Shown: one piece after another, positions 23,269 to 32,055 of the stretch
Layout: each line of letters starts with the position of its first letter
Position numbering within the stretch: the stretch's first letter is position 1
Origin: an uncultured Collinsella sp.
Lineage (GTDB): Bacteria > Actinomycetota > Coriobacteriia > Coriobacteriales > Coriobacteriaceae
Reading direction: 5' to 3'
NCBI GenBank assembly: GCA_937982065.1
Contig: CALJMO010000007.1
Span: 53,770-117,769 of the forward strand
DNA: 64,000 bases
Translations under genes and position numbers: made by a program
Notes under the pieces: generated by a model
What the model saw: only the letters and a program-made list of their open reading frames with translations
What the model was told of the DNA's origin: nothing
Database searches by the model: none

Positions 23269-25050
23269 TTAGAGGCGAGCGAGGTCGTAGGCTTGGGCGG
23301 CTGATTCACCGGCGAAGATGAGGTTGGTTGTGGCTTCCTGAGGATTGAGCGCCTGGTCGAGGGGCATGGGCTTGCGGCAGATCGGCAAAACCAAGTCAAT
23401 ACCCTGCCCATATACCGCGTCCAGGTTGACGGCGCGACCGCCCACGACGGCGACCACCGGTTTGCCATATCGCTTGGCGCGGCGAGCCACACCAACCGGC
23501 GCCTTACCGGCGGCGGATTGCTCATCCATATTGCCCTCGCCTGTAATGACCAGGTCGACATCGCGCACGCGCTCGTCAAACCCCACGAGATCGAGCACCG
23601 TCTCCACACCCGAGCGTAGCTCCGCGCCGAGCGCCAGCAACGCCGCGCCCAAGCCACCGGCAGCGCCCGCGCCGGGCACGCCAAGCACCGAGCCAAATGT
23701 CCGTGCGTTCTCGGGTGTGCGCAACAACCCCTGGGCTCGAGCTCTGGCAATCGCCGCATCGAGCAAGCGACCGTAGCCGACCATCCAGCCGTCGTATCTG
23801 CGCAGCACCTCGACATCATCCGCCGGCAGGCCCTTCTGCCCGCCAAACACCGCCAGTGCGCCTCGACGCCCCACGAGCGGATTCTCGACATCGGAAAGCA
23901 CAACGATACGAACATCATCCAAAGCCTGCAGCGCTGGCGCCAAATCGACGCTCGCCACCTGCTTAAGGCCGGCAAGACCGGGGGCGACATCGCATCCCTG
24001 ATCATCGACCACACGCGCGCCCAGCGCCTGCAGCATGCCGGCGCCACCGTCGTTGGTGGCACTGCCGCCCAGACCAATATAGATAGTCTTTGCCCCGGCG
24101 CGAACCGCACGGAGTATCAGCTCGCCCACGCCATAGGTCGAAGCCGCAAGCGCCGCCGATTCCGTGCAGGGTGAATACCCAATACCCGCCGCCTCGGCCA
24201 TCTCAATTACAGCCGAGTCGCGCTCGTCGTCCACCAGCATCCGGGCAGACACGCGGTCGCCCAAGGGGCCTGCGACTTCACATGCCACGACCTCACCGCC
24301 GCACGCGGCAACGGCATCGAGCGTTCCCTCGCCGCCATCCGCCAGCGGCAGCGCGCTTACCTGGGCATCGGGCCACACGCGGCGCACACCTTCGGCAACG
24401 GCCTCCTCCGCCTGCGCGCTCGAAACGCTGCCCTTAAAGGAGTCGATCGCCAGCTGCACACGGCGGGGCCGGCGGCACGCGGCACCAAAATCGACCGCCC
24501 CAACGGCAGTATCTTCGACACACGCGAGCGCCTCGGCATGAGCGGCATGCGCCTCAAGATCGGCCCCACAACCGCAACCAGCACCATCGGTGCCACGCAG
24601 CCCACTAAAAAAGCTGCTCAGCACCGCGCGACATTCGTCTGCCAGCACGCCGGCGGTCACATTAAACCGATGGTTCAGGCGCGAATCGGCATTGAGGTCG
24701 TATAGCGACCCCAGAGCGCCCGCTTTAGCATCGCCCGCGCCGTACACGCAGCGCCCCACGCGCGCGTTAACCATAAGCCCCGCGCACATGCAGCAGGGCT
24801 CGAGCGTCACGTAGACCGTGCAATCGGAAAGACGCCAGCGTCCAAGCGACTGAGCGGCGGCGCACAGGGCCGAAAACTCGGCATGCGCCGAAGGATCCTG
24901 GTCGAGCTCGCGGCGATTATGCGCCCACGCGACAATCTCGCCGTCGCGCACCACTACGGCTCCGATGGGCACCTCGCCCACCGCAGCGGCGGCACGCGCC
25001 TCCGCCAGCGCCTCGCGCATGAACTTCTCGTCGATTCCGGTGCTCGTCAT
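23269..25050 (-). CDS. tadA: Fusion of tRNA adenosine deaminase TadA and glycerate kinase
   Basis: A single 593-residue frame joins two enzymes. Residues 1-150 are TadA, which makes inosine at position 34 of tRNA-Arg: zinc ligand and catalytic Glu in HAE (56-58), the other ligands in PCCMC (85-89) and the typical ALGSLYDL segment. A 45-residue Cys/Ala/His-rich linker follows. Residues 198-593 are a full glycerate kinase of the GarK/GlxK type: IDSFKGSVSS, LADGGEGTLDAV, GLGGSATNDGGAGML and TGEGNMDEQSAAGKAPVGVA. AGGGAGG precedes the ATG. No ribosome site is seen before the only plausible internal start, a GTG at 24459, so the parts are probably made as one chain. Both active sites appear intact. 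Such a fusion has no obvious pathway logic. Confidence 0.88.
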   Translation of the reverse strand: MTSTGIDEKFMREALAEARAAAAVGEVPIGAVVVRDGEIVAWAHNRRELDQDPSAHAEFSALCAAAQSLGRWRLSDCTVYVTLEPCCMCAGLMVNARVGRCVYGAGDAKAGALGSLYDLNADSRLNHRFNVTAGVLADECRAVLSSFFSGLRGTDGAGCGCGADLEAHAAHAEALACVEDTAVGAVDFGAACRRPRRVQLAIDSFKGSVSSAQAEEAVAEGVRRVWPDAQVSALPLADGGEGTLDAVAACGGEVVACEVAGPLGDRVSARMLVDDERDSAVIEMAEAAGIGYSPCTESAALAASTYGVGELILRAVRAGAKTIYIGLGGSATNDGGAGMLQALGARVVDDQGCDVAPGLAGLKQVASVDLAPALQALDDVRIVVLSDVENPLVGRRGALAVFGGQKGLPADDVEVLRRYDGWMVGYGRLLDAAIARARAQGLLRTPENARTFGSVLGVPGAGAAGGLGAALLALGAELRSGVETVLDLVGFDERVRDVDLVITGEGNMDEQSAAGKAPVGVARRAKRYGKPVVAVVGGRAVNLDAVYGQGIDLVLPICRKPMPLDQALNPQEATTNLIFAGESAAQAYDLARL

Positions 25051-25101
25051 CGCTCGCCCTCCCTGTTACAAATCCAAAACGATGCTATCATTACGACTCA
25101 C

Positions 25102-25191
25102 GGAGAGATGGCAGAGCGGTTGAATGCGGCGGTCTTGAAAACCGTTGAGCGCGAGAGCGTTCCGGGGGTTCGAATCCCCCTCTCTCCGCCA
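25102..25191 (+). tRNA. tRNA-Ser (anticodon UGA)
   Basis: Acceptor arms GGAGAGA and TCTCTCC, the long variable arm GAGCGCGAGAGCGTTC of class II tRNAs, the T arm with GGTTCGAATCC and an anticodon loop CTTGAAA giving TGA. The discriminator base is G and the CCA end is encoded (25189-25191). It begins 51 bases upstream of the divergent tadA fusion start and ends three bases before the convergent TetR gene's stop. Confidence 0.96.
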
Positions 25192-25194
25192 CTC

Positions 25195-25779
25195 TTAGTG
25201 ACCCACCGGCGTCATGGTCCGCTCGAACAGTGCATCGACCACGTCGGCTATCTCAGGTCGACGCTCAAGATCGTGACCCGACTCCCACCATATCGTGAAA
25301 AGTCGAATAATACCGCCGGCGACAAACTCAGACGTCGTCTCGAGTGACACGGGGGCCAGGGCATCCTCGGCAAGCACGTTCATCACACGCTCGCGGATGG
25401 AGTGGGCAATGCGGTCGCAAATAACGTTGGTCAACATGCCCGACATGCTGCTTGCCAAAATGTTATCCATGAGCCGCTCGTGCGCCAGAATCAAATCCAT
25501 GGCATCGTCCAAAATCGCGTGCCGAAGCGCGCGCACGTCCTCGGCAGACACCGCGCCGGCCTCATCGGGCTGTTTTTGCGGCAAGCCCGACATGAGCTCA
25601 TCGATATAAAAGGCGAAGTAATCGTTTTTATCGCGAAAGTGCTTATAGAACGTCGTGCGGCGAATCATGGCCCGGTCGCAAAGCATAGCAACCGTCAAAT
25701 CCTCAAACCGATACTCTTCCAAAAGCTCGGTAAAGGCATCGAACAGGGCACGATAGGTTTTCTTGATGCGAAGGTCCAT
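25195..25779 (-). CDS. TetR-family transcriptional regulator
   Basis: A 194-residue one-component regulator. The N-terminal helix-turn-helix (about 10-55) reads FTELLEEYRFEDLTVAMLCD followed by RTTFYKHFRDKNDYF, the usual TetR signature. The C-terminal part is helical, with a TetR_C type ending FTIWWESG. The open frame extends 90 codons further, but that part overlaps the divergent lemA region and lacks a ribosome site, so ATG 25779 (or 25791) is preferred. The gene ends three bases from the tRNA-Ser gene on the other strand. Its target is unknown; the divergent lemA gene is the nearest candidate. Confidence 0.8.
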   Translation of the reverse strand: MDLRIKKTYRALFDAFTELLEEYRFEDLTVAMLCDRAMIRRTTFYKHFRDKNDYFAFYIDELMSGLPQKQPDEAGAVSAEDVRALRHAILDDAMDLILAHERLMDNILASSMSGMLTNVICDRIAHSIRERVMNVLAEDALAPVSLETTSEFVAGGIIRLFTIWWESGHDLERRPEIADVVDALFERTMTPVGH

Positions 25780-25990
25780 CCGTATCGCCATCCTCAGGGC
25801 AAAGACAACACTCGTCAATCTGTCGCATATCTTACACCTGTACCTCGCGCGCTTTGCCCCGGTGCCGACCCCGCCGAAAACATAACGCTTGCCGGAAAGT
25901 TCGGCACGGCAAAACGTTGCGGGTATACTAGTAGCGTTATACCAACGGCAGCTGGCGCATGCCGCCGCGGCCATTCGAAACGGAGACATC

Positions 25991-26542
25991 ATGATTACCG
26001 TCATCATCGGCATCGTTGTTGTCATTGTGATTGTCTGCGCCATCGCCGGCATCTACAACAACATGGTCACCAAGCGTAACCGCATTGATAACGCCTGGCA
26101 GAACATCGATACGCAGCTGCAGCGCCGCAACGACCTGATCCCCAACCTGGTCGAGACCGTCAAGGGCTACGCCAAGCACGAGCAGGAGACGCTCTCCGCC
26201 GTGATCAGCGCGCGTAACACCGCCGTCAAGGCCACCACGCCCGAGGCCAAGATGGAAGCCGACAACGTGCTGACCGGTGCGCTGCGTCAGCTCTTCGCCG
26301 TAGCCGAAGCCTACCCCGATCTTAAGGCAAACACCAACTTTACGCAGCTGCAGGCATCGCTCGAGGATACCGAGAACAAGATTAGCTACGCACGCCAGAG
26401 CTACAACGATTGCGTGCTCAGCTACAACAACGCCATTCAGACGTTCCCGGCTGTCATCTTTGCCGGCATCTTTCAGTTTAAGGAGCGCCAGGGCTTCGAG
26501 GCCGCCGAAGCAGCCCGCCAGGCCCCGACCGTCAAGTTCTAG
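25991..26542 (+). CDS. lemA: LemA family protein
   Basis: A 183-residue protein with one N-terminal membrane helix (MITVIIGIVVVIVIVCAIAG) and a long helical domain. The family signature follows: NRIDNAWQNIDTQLQRRNDL, IPNLVETVKGYAKHE, then LEDTENKISYARQSYNDCV and the end motif FPAVIFAGIFQFKERQGF. LemA proteins are anchored in the membrane with the helical bundle outside; their function is unclear, although some are tied to two-component signalling or to htpX. GGAGAC lies six bases before the ATG. It stands alone, divergent from the TetR gene, and is followed by a strong terminator. Confidence 0.92.
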   Translation: MITVIIGIVVVIVIVCAIAGIYNNMVTKRNRIDNAWQNIDTQLQRRNDLIPNLVETVKGYAKHEQETLSAVISARNTAVKATTPEAKMEADNVLTGALRQLFAVAEAYPDLKANTNFTQLQASLEDTENKISYARQSYNDCVLSYNNAIQTFPAVIFAGIFQFKERQGFEAAEAARQAPTVKF

Positions 26543-26578
26543 TAGTTTGACAGCGCATCCTTAATCGGCCAAATGTAT

Positions 26579-26626
26579 AAACCGCCCCGTCGAGTGCATA
26601 CTTCGACGGGGCGGTTTCCTTTTTCG
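26579..26626 (+). terminator. Terminator of lemA
   Basis: AACCGCCCCGTCGA pairs with TCGACGGGGCGGTT around an eight-base loop, followed by TTTCCTTTTT. Confidence 0.88.
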
Positions 26627-26870
26627 CAAAGGTCCCCCTCTAAGCGCCGTGCATTTTTAGGAGTATTCAACATAACCAAGAGCTTCGGGCGCCACGATAA
26701 GTGCCAAAGGCCGCGAATATCCCTGCAAATCAAACGCTGCCAGCCCATAACCCCGCCCATCATCCGTAGAAAACATCGAGAACTCCCGATTTTTTGCCCG
26801 AGGTCGGTATGCAGGGGCCTTCGATTGCAGAATACTCGCAAAAATGCACGTCGCCACCACCCCCACATGG
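26627..26870. repeat. Intergenic element with long inverted ends (family A, copy 2)
   Basis: GTGCATTTTTAGGAGTATTC at 26649-26668 pairs at 18 of 20 positions with 26830-26849. Beyond it, GCAAAGGTCCCCCTC and GCGCC match the outer ends of the copy at 1566-1800. The 160-base interior (26669-26829) is unlike that of copy 1 and has no gene. Confidence 0.72.
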
Positions 26871-26889
26871 CGCGAACCAAAACAAAAGC

Positions 26890-26996
26890 GCGACCTTCCT
26901 TTCCGGCGCACTCCGCAGGACGAAAGAACCCCCGCCGCACGTAGTGCGCAGCGGAGGTTCTTTCATGTCCGAGGACGCGCCGGAAAGGAAGGTCGC
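26890..26996. repeat. Compound hairpin with nested stem (family H, copy 3)
   Basis: Twenty-base arms (GCGACCTTCCTTTCCGGCGC and its exact complement at 26977-26996) enclose CTCCGCAGGACGAA and CCGAGGAC. Between these halves a second hairpin is inserted (GAAAGAACC with GGTTCTTTC, about 26922-26965). It lies 25 bases after the ilvE stop and may end that transcript. Confidence 0.75.
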
Positions 26997-27021
26997 CCTC
27001 GGGCCGGACAGCTAAGACAGC

Positions 27022-28074
27022 TTACGCGACGGTGTAAACCCAGTTGTGCTTGTCCTCGACAGCACCGGACTGGATGCCCGTCAGGGTCTCGCGGAGCTTC
27101 TTCATCACGGGGCCGATCTCGGTGTAGCCAGCCGGGAAGGTCACGGTCTCGTCGGCGCCGTAAACCTTGTTGTCGATCTCGCCAACCGGGGAGATGACGG
27201 CAGCGGTGCCGCACAGGCCGCACTCGACAAAGGTACCGGCCTTGACCTCGGCCCACTCGACGGGACGCTGGTCAACGGTCATGCCCAGGTCCTGAGCAAC
27301 CTGAACGAGCGAACGACGGGTAATAGAGGGCAGGATGGAGTCGGTGTGCGACTGCGGAACGACGAGCGTGCCGTCCTCCTTCACGAACAGGACGTTGGCG
27401 CCGCCGGTCTCCTCAACATAGGTGCGGGACTCGGAGTCGAGATACAGGTTCTCGGCATAGCCCTCGCGATGGGCCTCCATCGTGGGCTTAAGGGACATGG
27501 CGTAGTTCAGGCCGGCCTTGATGTTGCCGGTGCCGTGCGGTGCGGCACGGTCATACTCGGAAACGCGCAGCTTGACGGGCTTGAGGCCACCCTTAAAGTA
27601 CGGACCGACCGGGGTCACGAGAATGCGGAACGTGTACTCAGGAGCGGGAGCCACGCCGATCACGTCACCGGAGCCGATCATAAACGGACGCACGTACAGG
27701 GTCGCGCCGGAACCGAAGGGCGGAACCCAGGCGGCGTTGGCAGAAACGACCTGCTTGACGGCCTCAACGAACTTGTCCTTGGGAAACGGGGGCATCTCGA
27801 GGCGCTGGGCAGAGTTATACATACGCTCGGCGTTCATGTCGGGACGGAAGCAGACGATGCTGCCGTCCTCGGCGGTGTAGGCCTTCAGGCCCTCAAAGAC
27901 CTCCTGGCAGTAATGGAAGATACCGCCGCACTCGGAGACATGCAGGGTGTGGTCGGTGGTCAGGCCGCCCTCGTCCCACTCGCCATCCTTCCAATGAGCC
28001 TCGTAGCTGTAATCGGTCTTCATGTAGCCAAAGCCGAGGCTACCCCAATCGATATCCTTCTTCTCGACAGTCAT
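27022..28074 (-). CDS. ilvE: Branched-chain amino acid aminotransferase
   Basis: A 350-residue PLP enzyme of fold type IV, class IV, of the longer (BCAT group II) kind. It transfers amino groups between glutamate and the 2-oxoacids of Leu, Ile and Val. Key segments: LHYGQ-like GGIFHYCQEVFEGLKAY, RPFMIGSG, the PLP lysine K186 in GTGNIKAGLNY, YVEETGGANVLFV and the phosphate-binding GLCGTAAVISPV. ATG 28074 follows AAGGAGCGACAT; the frame runs 50 codons further without a ribosome site. A -10 box TACAAT near 28230 implies a GC-rich leader of about 150 bases, in which I found no leader peptide rich in Leu, Ile or Val. Confidence 0.94.
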   Translation of the reverse strand: MTVEKKDIDWGSLGFGYMKTDYSYEAHWKDGEWDEGGLTTDHTLHVSECGGIFHYCQEVFEGLKAYTAEDGSIVCFRPDMNAERMYNSAQRLEMPPFPKDKFVEAVKQVVSANAAWVPPFGSGATLYVRPFMIGSGDVIGVAPAPEYTFRILVTPVGPYFKGGLKPVKLRVSEYDRAAPHGTGNIKAGLNYAMSLKPTMEAHREGYAENLYLDSESRTYVEETGGANVLFVKEDGTLVVPQSHTDSILPSITRRSLVQVAQDLGMTVDQRPVEWAEVKAGTFVECGLCGTAAVISPVGEIDNKVYGADETVTFPAGYTEIGPVMKKLRETLTGIQSGAVEDKHNWVYTVA

Positions 28075-28227
28075 ATGTCGCTCCTTACATACACAGTTGC
28101 ATACTCGCGAACTCGCACGCAAGGACCGAGGCCGACCGCGTCGCAACGTCGCACACCCGGAGCGTAGAGCCGGACGGGACACGCGAGCAGCATCAAAGCC
28201 GATGGCACGTCGATTCGCATGCACGAG

Positions 28228-28233
28228 ATTGTA
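28228..28233 (-). promoter_or_regulatory. -10 box of ilvE
   Basis: TACAAT in GAGTACAATCTCG on the minus strand. The -35 is weak (TTTTAT, 17 bases up). The glmS upstream region has the same GAGTACAAT followed by ACTCG. The leader to the start codon is about 150 bases. Confidence 0.45.
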
Positions 28234-28303
28234 CTCCGCACGCGCGTCGGATAAAACGTTTTTCTTTAACTAACTAAAGTAATTTCATTTGACCGAAGCT
28301 GAA

Positions 28304-28335
28304 GAGGCCCGCCACCGTAAACGGTGACGGGCCTC
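28304..28335 (-). terminator. Terminator-like hairpin after the DedA gene
   Basis: GAGGCCCG pairs with CGGGCCTC and, inside, ACCGT with ACGGT. The T run is poor. It lies 28 bases past the DedA stop. Confidence 0.55.
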
Positions 28336-28363
28336 AACTGCACGGTTTGCGCGCTGGCTCGAG

Positions 28364-29011
28364 CTACGCGTTCTTTTTGCCCAGCTTAGCCTTAACCAGA
28401 CCGACCACAGTCGGAATGATCGATACGGCAACGATGCCGACGATCAGCAGCTCAAAGTGCTCCTGCACAAAGGGGATGCCGCCAAAGAAGTAGCCCAGCA
28501 GTGTAAAGAGCGTCGACCAGGTAATGCCGCCCAGCACGTTAAAGATGACAAAATTGCGCCAGTGCATGCCGCCCATGCCGGCGATAAAGGGCACAAAGGT
28601 GCGGATAAACGGGAAGAAGCGACCCAGGAAGATGGCCAGGTGACCCCACTTGTCCAAGAAATCCTCGGACTTTTTGATGCGCTCAGGCGTCATGGCCTTG
28701 ACCTTGCCCGAAGCGATAATCTTTTTGCCAAAGAAGTGACCGATCATAAAGTTGCACTGGTCACCCAGGATGGCAGCAGCCCATGCGACGGCCAGCAGTG
28801 CCACGATGTTAAAGCCACCGTTGTGGGCAAAGAAGCCCGAAGCAAACAGCAGTGAATCGCCAGGAAGGAACGGGAAGAACACCACGCCTGTCTCAATGAA
28901 GATAATCAGGAACACGCAGCCGTAGGCCATAAGCGGGCCGGCGGCGATCCAGCTGGCAATCGCGGTGCGCGGGTCTTTGAGCAGCTCGGCGATAAAATTG
29001 ATGAAACCCAT
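28364..29011 (-). CDS. DedA family membrane protein
   Basis: A 215-residue integral membrane protein of the DedA/SNARE-associated family. Hydrophobic segments are at about 20-45, 50-70, 140-160, 165-185 and 190-210. Conserved parts are ETGVVFFPFLPGDSLLFASG, GDQCNFMIGHFFG and FLGRFFPFIRTFVPFIAGMG, including the Glu, Asp and Arg residues that are important in this family. DedA proteins act as lipid (undecaprenyl phosphate or phospholipid) flippases coupled to ion gradients. ATG 29011 has AGAGG upstream; the frame upstream of it lacks one. It is divergent from cysE with about 220 bases between the starts. Confidence 0.9.
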   Translation of the reverse strand: MGFINFIAELLKDPRTAIASWIAAGPLMAYGCVFLIIFIETGVVFFPFLPGDSLLFASGFFAHNGGFNIVALLAVAWAAAILGDQCNFMIGHFFGKKIIASGKVKAMTPERIKKSEDFLDKWGHLAIFLGRFFPFIRTFVPFIAGMGGMHWRNFVIFNVLGGITWSTLFTLLGYFFGGIPFVQEHFELLIVGIVAVSIIPTVVGLVKAKLGKKNA

Positions 29012-29234
29012 GAAGTAAAACCTCTCAGTTGTGGGCGCGGATACGTCCAAGTTGACCAGTATACGGTTGCGGCGCCCCCTCGTGCGCAACCCCACAAAAG
29101 CATGACTCCATTACCAGCAAGTTTGCATAACTGACACCTGTTGCGCAAAGCCGCCAGGATTGTCCTTCCTAATCCCTAGCGAATCGCTATACTTTATTGA
29201 ATCGCATTGCTATGACGCTAAGGGAGGGCGGCCG

Positions 29235-29939
29235 GTGAGCTTTATCAATACCATTCGCGAGGACATCAAGACCGTCCAAGCGCAAGACCCCGCCGCGCAA
29301 AGTGCCCTGGTCATCTTCCTTTCCTATCCTGGTCTGCACGCCAAGTGGAACCACGTGCCCGAGCACTGGCTCTGGGAGCACGGTCATCGCTCGCTCGCCC
29401 GTGTGCTATCTCAAATCACCCGCCACATCACCGGCGTCGAGATTCACCCTGCCGCACAGATTGGCAAGCACTTCTTTATCGACCACGCCATGGGCGTCGT
29501 CATCGGCGAGACCACCATTGTGGGCGACAACTGCGTGCTCTACCAGGGCGTTACGCTCGGCGGCACCGGCAACGAAACCGGCAAGCGCCACCCCACCCTG
29601 GGTAACAACGTCACCGTGGGCACGGGCGCCAAGGTGCTCGGCAACATCCGCATCGGCAACAACGTCAAGATCGGCGGCAACTCGGTCGTCGTCAAGGACG
29701 TGCCCGACAACTGCACCGTCGTGGGCGTGCCGGGACGCATCATCAAGCGCAACGGCTGCCGCGTGTTCGAGGAGAGCTTCGACGCCAAGCAGCATCGCGA
29801 GTACATGCCCGATGACGCCGCCGAGCAGAGTGCCCTCAACCGCCAAGGCATCACCGAGAACGCCCGCCGCGTCAAAGAACTCGAGCGAGAGGTGGCCGAG
29901 CTCAAGGCCCTCGTCGCCAAGCTCGTGGACGAGCGCTAG
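29235..29939 (+). CDS. cysE: Serine O-acetyltransferase
   Basis: A 234-residue hexapeptide-repeat enzyme making O-acetylserine from serine and acetyl-CoA, the first step of cysteine synthesis. An N-terminal helical part (DIKTVQAQDPAAQSALV) leads into the left-handed beta-helix with IHPAAQIG, FIDHAMGVVIGETTIVGDN, GVTLGGTG and GRIIKRNG. The end (residues 205-234) is a short coiled coil. The GTG at 29235 follows AAGGGAGGG, so it is preferred over a TTG 25 codons upstream. A -10 box TATACT lies about 45 bases upstream. No cysK is next to it; a terminator follows. Confidence 0.93.
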   Translation: MSFINTIREDIKTVQAQDPAAQSALVIFLSYPGLHAKWNHVPEHWLWEHGHRSLARVLSQITRHITGVEIHPAAQIGKHFFIDHAMGVVIGETTIVGDNCVLYQGVTLGGTGNETGKRHPTLGNNVTVGTGAKVLGNIRIGNNVKIGGNSVVVKDVPDNCTVVGVPGRIIKRNGCRVFEESFDAKQHREYMPDDAAEQSALNRQGITENARRVKELEREVAELKALVAKLVDER

Positions 29940-29979
29940 GAACGCAAGCGGCACAAAACGACATCGGCATCAACGCAAG

Positions 29980-30020
29980 AAGGCGCGCTAGGGAATTCAT
30001 CCCCGGCGCGCCTTTCTTTT
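29980..30020 (+). terminator. Terminator of cysE
   Basis: AGGCGCGC pairs with GCGCGCCT across a 16-base loop, then TTCTTTTT. Confidence 0.85.
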
Positions 30021-30024
30021 TGAT

Positions 30025-30052
30025 GTGACATGCGGGACTGTCCCTTTGTCAC
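30025..30052. repeat. GTGACA-GGGAC hairpin
   Basis: GTGACATGCGGGAC and GTCCCTTTGTCAC form a slightly imperfect palindrome resembling the perfect one at 11279-11305. It ends one base before the stop codon of the ABC exporter gene. Confidence 0.7.
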
Positions 30053-30053
30053 A

Positions 30054-32054
30054 TTATGCGAACTGACTCAGATAGAGGTCGGCATAAGCGCCCTCGGCTG
30101 CGAGCAGCTCCTTATGCGTGCCCTGCTCGATAATGTTGCCGTGGTCCATGACCAGAATCAGGTCGGCATCCACGATCGTCGACAGGCGATGCGCGATCAC
30201 AAAGCTCGTGCGCCCATGCATGAGCGCGTCCATGGCACGGCCGATGGCAAGCTCGGTGCGCGTGTCCACGCTCGACGTCGCCTCGTCCAGGATGAGAATC
30301 GCCGGGTTGTTGAGCAGCACGCGCGCAATGGTCAGCAGCTGACGCTGGCCCTGGCTGATGCTCTCGGCATCGTTGGCCACGCGCGTGTCGTAGCCCTGCG
30401 GCATGGTGCGTACAAAGAAGTCGACCTGCGCGGCGCGTGCGGCGGCCACGACCTCCTCGCGCGTCGCCTCGGGGCAGCCGTAGGCGATGTTTTCGGCAAT
30501 CGTGCCATCGAACAGCCAGGCGTCCTGCAGCACCATGCCAAACTGCTGGCGCAGCTCGCCGCGGTCCATGCGGCTCGTGTCTACGCCGTCGAGCGTAATA
30601 CGCCCGCCGTCAATCTCGTAGAAGCGCATGAGCAGGTTGATGAGCGTGGTCTTGCCCGCGCCCGTGGTTCCCACCACGGCAATCTTCTGGCCCGGCTCGG
30701 CGGTAAACGACACATCGCGCATGAGCGGCTTGTCGGGCGCATAACCAAAGCGCACATGCTCAAAGGCGACGCGGCCCTCCACGCGGCCCGGCAGCTTGGC
30801 GGCCTCGCCCGGCTGCGGATCCGCCTCCATCTCGGGTTCATCGAGCAGGTCGAACACGCGCTCCGCACTCGCCAGCGCGCTCTGCAGCGAGTTGAAGGTA
30901 AACGACAGCTGCGTCATGGGTTCGGACGCCTCGTAGATAAACTGGAAGAACGCCTGGAACACGCCGACGGTCATGTGACCGGCAACCAGCATGCTGCAGC
31001 CCACCAGCGCGATCACGATCTGCGCCAAACGGCCGATAAAGCGCACCGCAGGGCCGACGGCATTGATCATAAAGTCGGCCTTGGCACTCACGCGTGCCAG
31101 CTCGCCCGAGGCCTGGTGCACCTCGGCAGAACTTTGGCGTTCGCGGTTAAACGCGCGGATCACCAGACGGCCCGAATAGCCTTCCTCGACCGCACTCGTA
31201 ATCTTGGACACCCACTCCTGGCGCTCGCCCGTCACATCGTGTGTGCGGCGCGAGACGACCTTCGTCACCAGCAGCGACAGTGCCGTAAAGAACAGAAAGA
31301 CGAGCGTAAGCTGCACGCTGAACACGAACATCACGCTCACAGCACCAACAACCGTGCCGATCGACACGAGCAGCTGCAGCAATCCGCGCTGCATGCTCTC
31401 GGACATCTTGTCCAGGTCGTTGGTCGCGCGGCTGACGACCTCGCCGGGACGATGCGCGTCAAAATAGGCGAGCGGCAGACGGTTGAGCTTTTGCGCGATG
31501 CGGTTGCGCAGGCGCAGATTGAGACGCTCAGCGACGCTCGACATCAAAAAGCTCTGGAGCGCATAGAACGAGGCAGCGGCAGTCCAGATCATAAAGTAGA
31601 CGAAAATGGTCTTGCCGCAGTTCTCCCAGGTGATGCTGAAAGTGGTGTCGTTGGCAAACGCCACCTGAATGTGGCCCCACAGCTCATCGATCACGCGGGC
31701 GCTATATGCCGGCGCGGCGGTGTTAAAGATGACATAGAACACAATGCTCGCGAACACGATATAGAAGCGCCAATGGTCGCCGGCAGCCTCACTCCACAGG
31801 CGGCGCACCGTCGCCCAGGTATCCCGAGGCGTCTCGTCCTCGTCTTCGTCGTCCACGTCGCGCATACGCTCTGCCTCGGCGCGGGCGCGCTCGTCCTCGG
31901 CACGTTCGTTTTCCTCGTAGAGCGCTTGGCGGCGAGCCTCGCGCTCCGCCGCCTTGGCGGCTTCGTCCAGGTCGGGCGCGACGCCCGTCTCCTCGACTGT
32001 CTCTACAACCGCAGCGCCATCGACGATGCCCTGCTTCCTGAGCTCCTCGGTCAT
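30054..32054 (-). CDS. ABC exporter half-transporter, consensus ATPase subunit (second pair)
   Basis: A 666-residue half-transporter. A charged, probably coiled-coil extension of about 80 residues (EAAKAAEREARRQALYEENE) comes before six membrane helices and the ATPase. Walker A is TTGAGKTT, Walker B is ILILDEATSSVD with the catalytic Glu, and the signature is ISQGQRQLL in place of LSGGQ. It starts one base after the stop of its partner gene, with GGAGG in the partner's last codons. Together with the MarR gene upstream it forms a three-gene operon. The unusual N-terminal extension distinguishes it from the other exporter pair in the window. Substrate unknown; MarR control suggests response to a toxic compound. 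Confidence 0.88.
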   Translation of the reverse strand: MTEELRKQGIVDGAAVVETVEETGVAPDLDEAAKAAEREARRQALYEENERAEDERARAEAERMRDVDDEDEDETPRDTWATVRRLWSEAAGDHWRFYIVFASIVFYVIFNTAAPAYSARVIDELWGHIQVAFANDTTFSITWENCGKTIFVYFMIWTAAASFYALQSFLMSSVAERLNLRLRNRIAQKLNRLPLAYFDAHRPGEVVSRATNDLDKMSESMQRGLLQLLVSIGTVVGAVSVMFVFSVQLTLVFLFFTALSLLVTKVVSRRTHDVTGERQEWVSKITSAVEEGYSGRLVIRAFNRERQSSAEVHQASGELARVSAKADFMINAVGPAVRFIGRLAQIVIALVGCSMLVAGHMTVGVFQAFFQFIYEASEPMTQLSFTFNSLQSALASAERVFDLLDEPEMEADPQPGEAAKLPGRVEGRVAFEHVRFGYAPDKPLMRDVSFTAEPGQKIAVVGTTGAGKTTLINLLMRFYEIDGGRITLDGVDTSRMDRGELRQQFGMVLQDAWLFDGTIAENIAYGCPEATREEVVAAARAAQVDFFVRTMPQGYDTRVANDAESISQGQRQLLTIARVLLNNPAILILDEATSSVDTRTELAIGRAMDALMHGRTSFVIAHRLSTIVDADLILVMDHGNIIEQGTHKELLAAEGAYADLYLSQFA

Positions 32055-32055
32055 G

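Noticed and set aside
24400..24520. A frameshift or sequencing error creating the TadA-glycerate kinase fusion
   Set aside because: The frame is continuous, the linker keeps the local codon bias and no ribosome site precedes the GTG at 24459, so a genuine fusion is the simpler reading; it still deserves confirmation.
25102..25191. tRNA-Ser as an integration site for a mobile island
   Set aside because: No integrase, no repeat of the tRNA 3' end and no island-like genes are found on either side; the TetR and LemA genes look native.
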